64,000 nucleotides of DNA from Cadophora sp. MPI-SDFR-AT-0126 (taxonomy: Eukaryota; Ascomycota; Leotiomycetes; Helotiales; Ploettnerulaceae), in assembly GCA_020747065.1 (NCBI GenBank), contig JAGMVK010000012.1:1426001-1490000 (forward strand). Reading direction: 5' to 3'. Positions 10,220-20,085 of the stretch are shown piece by piece. Positions within the stretch are counted from its first letter, which is position 1. Each line of letters opens with the position of its first letter. Below the pieces are notes generated by a model that was not told the DNA's origin, ran no database searches, and saw nothing but the letters and a program-made list of their open reading frames with translations. The position numbers and the translations under genes were made by a program.

Positions 10220-11666
10220 TGTGTTGGATGTTAGATGTTCGGTGTATATCCTACTCCTCCACTGGGAATCGCTATCTATTAATGTTGAAATACGTGGCTT
10301 TTCTGAATTTCTGAGACTAGACGAAGTAAATACTTCCACAGACAACATAACTTAAGCCTGCTCTATCGAACTTGTCAGCAATCAGTCAATAAAGAGTTGC
10401 TCAGTTTCGAAAATCGGATCATGATTGCCGTGTTGTTAGCTTGCTCGTTGTGAGCGCATAACAGCATCCTACAAGAGTCCGCCCGTAAAGCGAGTTGAGA
10501 GTTCCTTAGCGGGGGAAGAACCCCTCGCTTAGGCCCCTGAAAGTGTCAACAGAGCAAGACACATTCATCATACTTGGTTTCAAGTCAGCCTGGTTAAAGT
10601 TAAAGAATTGGAGCTTTGCTGTCTAGAAATATCTCGTGCTGTCGCAATGTCATGATTTCCTCCTGCCATAATCACAGCAGAGCCATAAATTAGCCCAAAT
10701 CAACAGCCGATGAATATTTTGAGAGCACCAAACTTTACCCAATACTTCTAAAGCATATTATCGTCCCACCGGCGAGCAAAATTTCGTCAACGAAATAGCA
10801 GAAATAGGAATTGACTTTCAAGTGAAAACCAGAAGGACATACTTCCTAATGAAGGAATAAGCGAGAAAAATACGACAACTCGGAAACTCACAGCCAATCG
10901 TTACTCAACAACCGTAAGCAGGTCTTCACAGAACAATAACACATGCAGTAAGCAATTTACCATACGTAGTATCCGTAAGCTGCGTAACTGTCAATTCCCC
11001 CGACTTACTTTCCAAGCTGACAAGGCAGACATAGGGCGGGGGACGGCGATGGCGGCCTGAGCGGATCTTGCGCTTATGTCCGCGAATAATGATATTTGGG
11101 ATCGAGATGTTTGAGGATTCGTCTGATGGGTAGGGCTCATGAGTATATTACTTTTTTCCTATGCTTGGATATCATTGAAAAGCTATGGATCCCTGCTGTC
11201 CGTTGAGCTCCAGGACGCATGAGAAGCCTCGTCAGACTTTTCTCCAGATTCGATGTCAAAATCATCGAAGTAGAAGTGATATGTTTAAATTGCATCTTCA
11301 TGGAATCGAACAAGACGTTGAGGTAATGCTTTTCAGGTTAGGTCTAATCAAGACGAAAGAGTCAGGGGTGGGCTCACGTCAAGTAATGGAAAGCAGTCAG
11401 AGCCGGGTTTACCTCGGCTAGCTCACCTAGGTATCTCGAGGTAACGTCAGATTTTTTTGTTGTAAGACTTGAATGCAACACATCAATTGGTTATAACTAC
11501 CAGCAAAGACATTAATTGGTCGTCACAATGAGCAAGGCCGTCTCGGCCGTAATCTTTTCAGGCTTAAACCAATATAAACCCCTCAACATCCATCGTCCCT
11601 TCCTTCAACTCACCCAGCTTTCCATCGCAACAAGTTCGCCTCCAACCCCAACATCCATCCATCAAA
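10220..11666. other. Gene-free intergenic region, 1.45 kb
   Basis: No convincing coding sequence on either strand; the short ORFs lack recognisable domains and start context. It contains an imperfect 12-13-bp inverted repeat around an AAGAA loop at 10504-10533. The last 250 bp presumably hold the promoter of the hydrolase gene at 11667. Confidence 0.5.
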
Positions 11667-12957
11667 ATGTCCACCTACCCAGAAAAATACAAACAAGTCC
11701 TCACCAGCGCAGGCCACACATACAACTACTACACATCCGCATCCCCCAAGTCCAAGACCACCATCCTCTTCATCCACGGCTTCCCCTACACATCCAAGAT
11801 CTGGCGCCACCAAGTCGCCCACTTCGAGAAGCTGGGCTATGGCTGCATCGTACCTGATATCCTCGGCCACGGCAAGACCAGCAAGCCCACGAATCCAGCC
11901 GAGTACACCATGCCTAGCTCGGCAAAATCCATGGTGGAAATCCTGGACGAGGAAGGTGTTGAGCGAGCTATCGTTGTGGGACATGATTGGTATGTGTCCG
12001 CCGATTCTGTCATTCAGATTCGGGAATATTTAACAGTTCAACAGGGGAAGTCCCATCGCGTCGCGCATGGCCCTACTTTACCCCTCGCGAATGCAAGCTT
12101 TGGTTTTAGTTTGCATAGCGTACTTCAAGCCTGCTCCGTCCGATTATAAGGCCATCAATGATATCACCGAGCAAGCTTTTGGCGCTGCTAGCTTTGGGTA
12201 CTGGGAAGTTTTCCTCAACTCGCCGGAGCTGTTGAGCGAGCATGTAAGAATTTTCTCCTCGTGGATAGAGGGAATGGCGATGACTCATAATTTGATAGAC
12301 CGAGTCGTTCTTTGAAGGATTTTTCGCTAAGGAGAAAACGCATTGGGTTGTGAGTAGCTTGCTTACCTGCTTGGATGTCAACATGATCTGATGGCAATGA
12401 ATTACAGAAGAATTTCACTGCGAGAGGAAAGCTCCGCGAATGGTTGACCACAGACAGTCGCTGTGAGGTCAAGCCGGAAATTGAGGATGTGGTATGTCTT
12501 ACTCGGGTTCAACACCTCTAATCATTCGCATTAGCTGACATGTAGTTTTTGGAATCCAGGATCGAGAAGATTTCTTCGCCAACGACTGGTCGGTAATTAC
12601 TCAGTACTACCACTGCCTTGACCAAGGACACAATTTTGAAGCCGAGAAAGGTAGAACTCAAATTCTTCAATCACTTTGATCATTCTACTCGCAGGTTTTT
12701 TTCTCAGCATATTGATATCTTTGATCACAGATATCACCGGCGACGCCCAAATCATCACCGTACCAACCCTCATGGTAGCTGCCACCGATGACGGCTGTTC
12801 CCCACTGCCGTTTGTGCAAAGTACGATGGATGGTCTCAAGGATGGAAAGCTGGTGGTTATTGACGGCGATCATCACATTTTCTTGGACAGGCAGGAGCAG
12901 TTTAATTCGGAGCTGGAGACCTTCTTCGCTGAGAAGGGAGTGAAGAGTGTGCTCTAG
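11667..12957 (+). CDS. Epoxide hydrolase-like alpha/beta hydrolase
   Basis: Six exons (11667-11989, 12045-12243, 12299-12349, 12408-12491, 12560-12650, 12731-12957) encode 324 residues. All introns are 55-80 nt GT-AG and the frame closes. The core shows FIHGFP (oxyanion loop), then GHDWGS with Asp as nucleophile, as in epoxide hydrolases and haloalkane dehalogenases rather than Ser esterases. A cap region of about 100 residues follows, then the C-terminal VPTLMVAATDD strand with the late acidic residue and the catalytic His in DGDHHIFL. The missing signal peptide suggests a cytosolic or peroxisomal enzyme acting on small epoxides or similar electrophiles. The exact substrate cannot be read from sequence. 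The short exons 3-5 encode the cap and are the least certain part of the model. Confidence 0.85.
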
Positions 12958-14263
12958 CCTGGTAGGAAGGAAGGGATAAAAGGAGTTTTATTACGTCTAC
13001 CCTAGCCCCGCTTGCTGTCTAATCCAGGTCTCTGTGTTGATGTCAAACTTCACGTAGATGTTATTGTTCTTCTCGCTTAAAGAATGACACTAAACAATGC
13101 GAGGACCCAATCCGCACTCACGCGCAACACTTCGCCGTAAAGGCTCACCAAATTATTGAGCTTATGCTGAATCTCATCTGTTGAAGGGTTTGGAACTAGA
13201 TTTAGCTAAACGACATACCATGAGATTCAACGCGGCACATTACGTTCAAGCTCAATCCGCACATACTCCCAGAAAGACGATCAGAACTTTTATCGACATG
13301 CCGATTCCTCCTCCTCTGAGGTCTATTACCAGAAACGAATGCCCTTCCATAGGACTCTATAACGATTCAAAAATATGTAACCTATCTAAGTATCGACAAT
13401 CAAGCCTTTCAACCGCACCACATCACTCACTTCACTCAATTCAGCCCAACCACATTCCAATCCATCTCAATTCTCATCATAGTACCATCAACATGCGTAG
13501 TCCCCCACATCCACAACAGCATCCATGCACCGAACCATCTCGACAAAAACAACTGCACCGTCTACACCATGTACACCATCAAACCATTACGATAAATCTA
13601 AACCCCGAGATTAGGAGCAGAGATTTTTAATTTGGCGCTGCCTTATTTTCATGCAGACACACACAGATACAGCCGCGAATCTGTAGTGGGCCCACATATG
13701 GAAAGGAAGAGGGAGTGTGAGTGTGCGATATCACCCGAATCAACTCAAACCAAGTGATTTCAAATAATATGACTTATTCCTCATCTCATTCCTCACTTCA
13801 AACCACACCCCCCCCCCCACTCCCTGCACAGTATCACATCATATCACATCACAATCGTTCCAGAAATAAATACATTCGCGTTCATAGACAACTAATCTGA
13901 GACTAGATATCCGTTCAAGCTCTAGGATCTAGAATCTAAATCTGGATCTGCATCTGGATTTTTAATTGGAAATAGAGTCACAATCACAATCGTAATTGCC
14001 GATTAAGTCAGCATCAGTGTCAGCATCAGTATCACAATCACATAGACTGAGATTGAGATAGGGGACTGCTTAGGACTAGGAGAGGAAAGTGCTGGACGCT
14101 AGAATCTGGAGGCATTAGTGAGGGGACGTGATTTACATTTCGTGAGTAGGCCCCGAAATTAGAGATGCGGTTAAAGTTTGTCAAGGGCATACTGTATCTC
14201 TTATAATGCTCGCACAATCACTTCAAAGCTGTTCATTGAACCAATGTCGGAAAGTACGACAAT
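12958..14263. other. Gene-free, low-complexity region
   Basis: No supported gene. An ORF at 13181-13630 is His/Pro/Ser-rich, without domain or codon structure. The region holds a C-tract near 13810 and imperfect repeats of CATCAG/TCACAAT type around 13850-14050. It ends at the left inverted repeat of the element at 14264. Confidence 0.5.
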
Positions 14264-14311
14264 TAACGTCTGTCCCTGCGTAGCGAGACGTACCCTGTGA
14301 CGAGACAAATC
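14264..14311 (+). repeat. Left terminal inverted repeat
   Basis: It contains CCCTGCGTAGCGAGACG followed by a shortened second copy of the same motif (ACCCTGT..CGAGAC), so the arm itself is an internal tandem duplication. It pairs with 18619-18666. Confidence 0.8.
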
Positions 14312-14329
14312 GTAGGCACTTCGAATTCA

Positions 14330-14640
14330 AGCAACTTTAAGTCTGTTAATATATCAAAATTTCAATATATTTTTATTTTAGTTACGTTATATGCCTCTCC
14401 CGAATACTCCTGACTTATTGGCTTCGAAAATTTTAATCGCGTCGTCGCTGCCTACCTGAATTATAAGAGCCTCTTATTTAAGTGTAATAGAACCCCCTAA
14501 CCCACGATACCACTATTAAGCTCTTTTCGCTTGGTAAACTTATAAAACGATTATATATAGATCTCCGAGTTATATCACGATGCTAAAAAGTTATTGTTAG
14601 TGTTGTAGCAGCTAGAGCGCGCTATGTTATACGCTGTCGC
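14330..14640. repeat. AT-rich, RIP-like degenerate sequence (left arm)
   Basis: About 300 bp rich in TA dinucleotides and stop codons in all frames, contrasting with the adjacent HET gene. This is the expected look of repeat DNA after repeat-induced point mutation. The original element is not recognisable. Confidence 0.5.
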
Positions 14641-14924
14641 CACACGGACTGATACCTCCTCCAATCAAGCGATCAAAGATCCTGGTCAGCGGCGGTGTGG
14701 TTATAGTAATCTTGGTAATAAAATCCGTGGCTGCTAAAGCGTGTGGCTGCGCGCCCGACATCCTCCGAGCAAAACATGGCATGGGTCAGAGAAGTGATAT
14801 AACCTTACTTCACGAATTTCAAACCTCTCCGGAACCAGCTTTCACCTGGCGGCTCGTGCTCGTCTTAACCTCCGAAGGAACCTCATTGTTATCCAGAACC
14901 AAATCTCCTTCATCACTAGTACCG

Positions 14925-17309
14925 ATGCCTCGCCGTGAGCGACTGCCTAGTGAGAACGTGCCTTTCCTCCAGTACAATGAAAGAGAGACCACGTCCTCTC
15001 GTGGCCGCACCAATGGCGGTGTCGCGGGAAGGCGACAAGCTCGTCATCCTTCGGACGCCGCTCGCTCAATGGTTCCTGAAGCAGCGGCGGATGAGCTGTT
15101 GTTCCCATCCTGTCCGAGGCTTCCAGAACAGGAGCTCTTTGAACGTGAAGCCATGTACTACGATGAAAACTCCTTGGTCAGGCACGAGATGATGCCCTTT
15201 CTCCTGTACATTGAAACGGCCCGCAAGCAACAGAACCCGCCACCACATAAGAGATTACCTGCATGTCAACGAACCAAGTACGACATCATTCGGAACTGGC
15301 TCGATGCGTGCAATACAAAGCACTCGGGCCACTGTTCAACGCCGATTAAGCAAGCAGAGGGCTTGGCTGCTTCGGTGCCCCTTTGGCTCATTGATGTAGA
15401 AAACGAGTGTCTTGTATCGGCGCCTAGAGACGCCAAATATATGGCCCTAAGTTACGTCTGGGGTTACAGTATCTCCCAAATCAGCTCTACAACTACAGCC
15501 GATCTGAAAAAGCTCCAGGAGAAAGGCAGCCTTACGCGCGAAGGGATTGATGTTCCGAAGACAATTGGCCAGGTCATGAAATTGGCTTCCAGAATCCACA
15601 TTCCGTTTCTGTGGGTGGACAAATTTTGCATTGTGCAAGATGATCCGTCGAAGCAGGCTCAGTTTGACTCCATGGCTGCAATCTATGCTGGAGCATATCT
15701 CACGGTTGTGGATGCCGAAGGCGAGTGTGCTGATGATGGAATCGACGCTCTGGACGATGAATCTAGTGCTTCTAGCATAAGCGATGAGCTCCAGTTTCTT
15801 TCTCCAGGTCAGGCGCGCAACGAGATTATCCAGAAATCGTCAATGATCCGAGCGAAAGAAGACTCTGTGGTTTACCCCGGCGTGCTCGATATGTCAAGGG
15901 ACGATGATGACCATATTTGGGGACGTGGGATTCGTTCCGAATCTCTAAGAGTCTCTAGTTCTTCACAACAGTCTCAAAAGACATCCTTCGGACTCTCATC
16001 ACGCCGTCAGCCTTCCGATGTTGAATCCTGGAAACATGATAGAGTTATGGAGTGGTACAGCGTTCAGTTACTCGACTCAAAGTGGTCCACTCGTGGCTGG
16101 ACATTACAGGAGCAACTATTCTCCAGGAGAAAGGTCATCTTCCAGAACTCCACGGTCAACTGGGAATGCCACTGCGCATGTTGGCAGGAAGGACAAGGCC
16201 TATTTGGAGGAGACCATCAAGGGCCTTGCTCTTCAGTGCCACATGGTTCGCTCATCAACCCATCGGTTGTGCCGGACATGTATCGCTACGCTCGATTAAT
16301 CTCAAGGTACAATGATCGCGACCTAACCTTTACGGCCGACGCCATCAATGCGTTTGCTGGTGTGCTCTCTGATTTGAGCGTAGTCTTCAGGGGCGGTTTT
16401 GTTTCAGGTTTGCCGGTGTTCTGCTTCGACGCGGTCCTGATCTGGCAACCATGGGGCCCAATGGAAAAGCGATTCAATGATTCTTCCGCAGACCCAAACG
16501 ACTTACCCAGCTGGTCTTGGGTCGGATGGCAATGTGAACTCCACTCTGAAAGTTTGAGAAGTGCGTATGGCTACATGCGGGGCAACGTCGACGAATTCTC
16601 ACTCGGAGAGTGGTATCCTACCTCCTGGCAGACGTATCCGACAGTTCACTGGTATTACTCGGATACAATTAATGGCGAGAAATACTATATTCGTCGACTA
16701 ATGTCACCAACCACAATTATCGACGCCCAAAATGAAACTTACACACCACCCGAAGGTTGGCAGAAGCTCCGCTGTCCGCGGTCAAATAGAATATACTACC
16801 GTAATGGCCCCTGCGGCGACGGCTTTTGGTATCCAGTTCCCCTAGTGGAGCCAAATCAGCTTCCTTTGCCGGTAAATCGCTCCCGGTTCTTACACTGCAG
16901 CACGCGACGAGCCTTCTTAAAATCTGCATATCCTGAAACAGCCTTCTGCCACCTCAGTTCTACATGCAAAGTTATCGAGCTCCTTGACCCCAGGTCCGGT
17001 GGCCCTATAGGGATTCTTCGCCTCCCCGAGGAGCAAGGGGAGACGTCGTATCCGAACAAGGTGTGCGAGCTAGTTGAGCTGTCTGCTGGGTCAGTAGAGG
17101 ATCAGCCCACTGAAGAAGTCAGCTTTGATGAATGGAAAAGAAAACATAAGGAATGGTCTTCTCCCGAGTCTGAGAAGTATGAGTTTTATAATGTCATGTG
17201 GGTTGAGAGGGACAAGGACGGTGTATGTTTTCGGAGGGCAATTGGAAGAGTGATAAAGAATGCTTGGGAGGAACTGGATAAGGATGAGGTGGATATCACG
17301 ATTGCATGA
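14925..17309 (+). CDS. HET-domain (heterokaryon incompatibility) protein
   Basis: A single open exon encodes 794 residues from the ATG at 14925 (MPRRERLPSEN). An in-frame ATG at 14781 would add 48 residues of non-conserved sequence. HET-domain motifs appear in order: YMALSYVWG, then a segment reading FLWVDKFCIVQDD, a central acidic Ser-rich insertion (about residues 270-360), and the closing RGWTLQEQLFSRRKVIF block. A long C-terminal region has no recognisable domain. HET domains are TIR-like effectors in fungal non-self recognition that trigger growth arrest or cell death. The gene lies inside the inverted-repeat interval 14264-18666 with AT-rich flanks, so it may be mobile or rearranged. 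The frame is intact with no nonsense codons, so it is apparently functional. Confidence 0.85.
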   Translation: MPRRERLPSENVPFLQYNERETTSSRGRTNGGVAGRRQARHPSDAARSMVPEAAADELLFPSCPRLPEQELFEREAMYYDENSLVRHEMMPFLLYIETARKQQNPPPHKRLPACQRTKYDIIRNWLDACNTKHSGHCSTPIKQAEGLAASVPLWLIDVENECLVSAPRDAKYMALSYVWGYSISQISSTTTADLKKLQEKGSLTREGIDVPKTIGQVMKLASRIHIPFLWVDKFCIVQDDPSKQAQFDSMAAIYAGAYLTVVDAEGECADDGIDALDDESSASSISDELQFLSPGQARNEIIQKSSMIRAKEDSVVYPGVLDMSRDDDDHIWGRGIRSESLRVSSSSQQSQKTSFGLSSRRQPSDVESWKHDRVMEWYSVQLLDSKWSTRGWTLQEQLFSRRKVIFQNSTVNWECHCACWQEGQGLFGGDHQGPCSSVPHGSLINPSVVPDMYRYARLISRYNDRDLTFTADAINAFAGVLSDLSVVFRGGFVSGLPVFCFDAVLIWQPWGPMEKRFNDSSADPNDLPSWSWVGWQCELHSESLRSAYGYMRGNVDEFSLGEWYPTSWQTYPTVHWYYSDTINGEKYYIRRLMSPTTIIDAQNETYTPPEGWQKLRCPRSNRIYYRNGPCGDGFWYPVPLVEPNQLPLPVNRSRFLHCSTRRAFLKSAYPETAFCHLSSTCKVIELLDPRSGGPIGILRLPEEQGETSYPNKVCELVELSAGSVEDQPTEEVSFDEWKRKHKEWSSPESEKYEFYNVMWVERDKDGVCFRRAIGRVIKNAWEELDKDEVDITIA

Positions 17310-17989
17310 GAACTTTGGGCATGGTCGTAGTTGTTTGAATAGGGGCTTGGGAAATTGAGGCTATCGATAATGAACCTCCAAACGAACGACACAGAGGCAT
17401 ATGTTCAAAGTAGGGGAGGATGAGATTCTTGGGGCCTTTTATGTAAGGCCCGTATGAACACGGAAAGCATAAGTAGCGTAGTTAGAAGACCCCAAGCAAG
17501 GTGGACTTCCGGCCGCTTCACCTCTACCTTCGCCTTCACCGTCCGTATCAGAATCGGTATGGCAACCTATCTCAGCTCTATCAAATCAGCAGCATCTCCT
17601 ACAAAGAGTACGACTAACAATCTTTAGGCGCAGCTTACGCAAACCCTCTGAACAGTCGTCTTCCTAATTGGAGATTATGGAATGATGAGAAGAAATCTAG
17701 TGGATGGTTTCAGTACATGTGTTCATTGGGCCAAAAGGTGATGAAACTGAAAGAGGGAAATCGTCAATTCAGACGGGTGGCGCATAGCTTCGGTTTGAAA
17801 AGAAATAAACCGGTCGCATAAAGTCTTTGATTGAATAACTACTGTGAAGTTAGTCCAAAGAGCCATCAGTTAGCAGAAAGGTGAACTCAGGGCAAAAGGT
17901 CTTTTGAGAATGAATGATGACATATTTCATGTAATGCGGCACGCGGCATGGCCTTGTACGCCACACACGTGATCAGACCTGAGAATCGT

Positions 17990-18618
17990 GGCTAAGTAAA
18001 AGATAGCGCGCCCGGGCGTGAACGTAATAAATTTTATCCAGGCTAATGTACATTACTAAGCACTGAAACATATGGACGCTCTCATCGTACCGGCGTAACT
18101 TCCGGACTGTGCTCTTTCCTCTCTAATTATCTTTGAAATTTAGAGCTGTATTATTTCAGAATAGGACCTTTCCTTAAGTGCTCCTATCGGTATAGTACCG
18201 AATATAAGCCAAGAATCAAACGTGATATATTGATATATGTATATGAAGCTTGATGATTTTGAAAATCTGTGTATTTCTAAGAGGGAGTGGGAGGTGCTAG
18301 ACTATATACCACTACGAAACCTTACCGAATCGACTCCGGAAGTAGTTCACTACCCCTATTCTAGCTGAGACATACTTGGTATGGGCCTGCGGACCAATAG
18401 ATACAAATTTTAAAAAGACTTTACTAATACCGATTAAAATAGAGAGGGATAGCGAAAGCGATGATTAATAGCGTAATTGAAATAATCAATAGTATAATCA
18501 ACTGTATTCTTTTCCTTATTGCTAAGTAGTCTTCTTAGGGAGAAATAGTTAAAGAAAATTAATATACTAATAACAACTTCATAGAATTACTAAAAAAAAT
18601 TATAATTCCAAAACTATA
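17990..18618. repeat. AT-rich, RIP-like degenerate sequence (right arm)
   Basis: About 630 bp of TA-rich sequence with stops in every frame. It shows no obvious similarity to the left arm beyond the terminal repeat. It is probably decayed transposon sequence. Confidence 0.5.
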
Positions 18619-18666
18619 GATTCGTCTCGCTACAGGGTGCGTCTCGCTACGCAGGGAGAGAGGTTA
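18619..18666 (-). repeat. Right terminal inverted repeat
   Basis: Reverse complement of the left arm at 14264-14311, with the same duplicated CCCTG..GTAGCGAGACG motif. This copy keeps the second unit intact (CCCTGTAGCGAGACG) and appears less mutated. Confidence 0.8.
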
Positions 18667-19095
18667 GTATATTTTCTCATTCAGATTTTGATTCGGATTC
18701 ATCTTCCTATCACCAGCCATTACATATTTGACTATCACACTATCACTATCCACTCCTGTCAAGTCCCCAAAATCCCCTCCGCTATCTATGCATTTTCAAA
18801 CCACACCCCATAATACAAACAATCAAACAAATTGTCATTATATATCGAAAACCGAAACCATAAACACCGATATCCAAGCCCCCCTAGTATCAACCCGAAA
18901 AGGAGTGTAGTGTTTTTTGTTGTAAAAAACAATCCAGACACCATCATGCCACCTGCTCAGCCCATATCTTCGCATCTATTTCTCTTCGTCTCTTTCTGTG
19001 TCCGAGTCTCTGGTGACTTCCTCCTCGAATGGTGCCCAAGTCGAGTGTCCAGAACCAAGCACGGGAAATCCAGCTAGGTGAAGAGGGAAAACCCT

Positions 19096-20085
19096 CTACC
19101 AGATAACGCCCGCCCCACCGACAAACCACGTAAAGCTCAACACAGTCAACAACGCCATCCCCAGCATCATTCCCAATGCCCTCCTTTCCATATCCCCAAA
19201 CGCACCACTGCAAGTCGCACACACATAATCCGCAAGTGGAGTATACGCCTGCGGCACATACATGCCAAACGTATAACTATTAAACGTCGACAGATACCCA
19301 GCTGCAGCAACAGCACTCACGCTAGAATCTGCATCGTAGATAATAAGCGTGTACGTCTGCGTCAACAACGGATTCTGCACCGCGGTAGCCTGATACGCGC
19401 CAGTATCCCAAGTCACCGCACCGGTGGCGTTTGAAACCGTATGGTTCATGGCCAGGGTGTAGGTCTGCGAGTTGGCGGAGCACGAGGCGAGAATGTTGAT
19501 TGCGGTGGGCGTGGCGGAGAGAGAGGTGTAGTTCCAGGCGAAGGTTACTTGCTCACCGATCTTGTAGTAGGATGTTGACATTGCGTTTGGAGTGATGAGG
19601 GAGATGCCACCGGCGGGCAGACGGGGATCGTAGGAGGTTTTGCGGGTTGCGGAAGATGTCTTCTTGGTCGAGCCGGTTGTGGGTTTGCCGGTTATTGTGC
19701 CGGTTCTGGAGCCGGTTTGAGAACCGGTTTGAGAACGGCTTTGGGAGCCTGTTGGTGTCGATTCTTGGTTGTCGTTGGTGTTGGAGCCGGTTTCTTTGGG
19801 AGAGTTGGTGGACTGTGATGGTGTTGGTGTTGCTCTCGTGGAAGAACCTGCAATTGAATATAAATTAGCATCATTCCCTTTAACCATAACCATCAAGCAA
19901 TGCAGGTCTCGTCCATAGTCTCTGCATCAAGGAATCAAGGTGCACATACTCTCATTGTTATCCTGTCTCACCACCAGCGAATCCAACTCAGGTAACCATT
20001 TAGGCCACGGCCAAGCCGCGGAGAACGTCGAAAACAGACACAGCAGCAGCACCGAATAAATCTGCATATGTTGCGTAGCCCTCAT
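19096..20085 (-). CDS. Secreted or wall-anchored DUF7137-type protein with C-terminal membrane helix
   Basis: Two exons on the minus strand (20085-19950 and 19847-19096; 102-nt intron GTATGT...TGCAG) encode 295 residues. Exon 1 supplies a signal peptide (about residues 1-24, ending FSAAWPWP), which the exon-2 frame alone lacks. A Ser/Thr/Gly-rich, probably O-glycosylated stretch follows (about 50-115) with repeated TGS/SQTGS units. A beta-sandwich-like domain comes next (LPAGGISLITP..., YKIGEQVTFAWNYTSL) and then the family's GMYVPQAYTPL. A CATC motif precedes the C-terminal hydrophobic segment (about 270-290). This order is characteristic of the fungal DUF7137 family. The function is unknown; surface location is inferred. 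Confidence 0.8.

Larger units (their letters stand above)
14264..18666. mobile_element. 4.4-kb interval bounded by 48-bp inverted repeats, enclosing a HET gene
   Basis: Terminal inverted repeats at 14264-14311 and 18619-18666 agree at about 42 of 48 positions. Four of the mismatches are transitions (T/C, A/G) and two are G/C. Both begin with TA at the outer edge, compatible with a TA target-site duplication as in Tc1/mariner-type elements. Inside lie AT-rich degenerate arms (14330-14640 and 17990-18618) and a HET-domain gene of normal composition (14925-17309). I find no intact transposase. Either a non-autonomous element captured the HET gene, or two oppositely oriented relics happen to flank it. 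Confidence 0.55.

Noticed and set aside
11185..11421. 78-codon plus-strand ORF upstream of the hydrolase
   Set aside because: No recognisable motif, no matching splice partners, and random-looking composition.
13181..13630. 149-codon ORF rich in His/Ser/Pro
   Set aside because: Composition follows the CA/TC-rich DNA; no domain or neighbour support.
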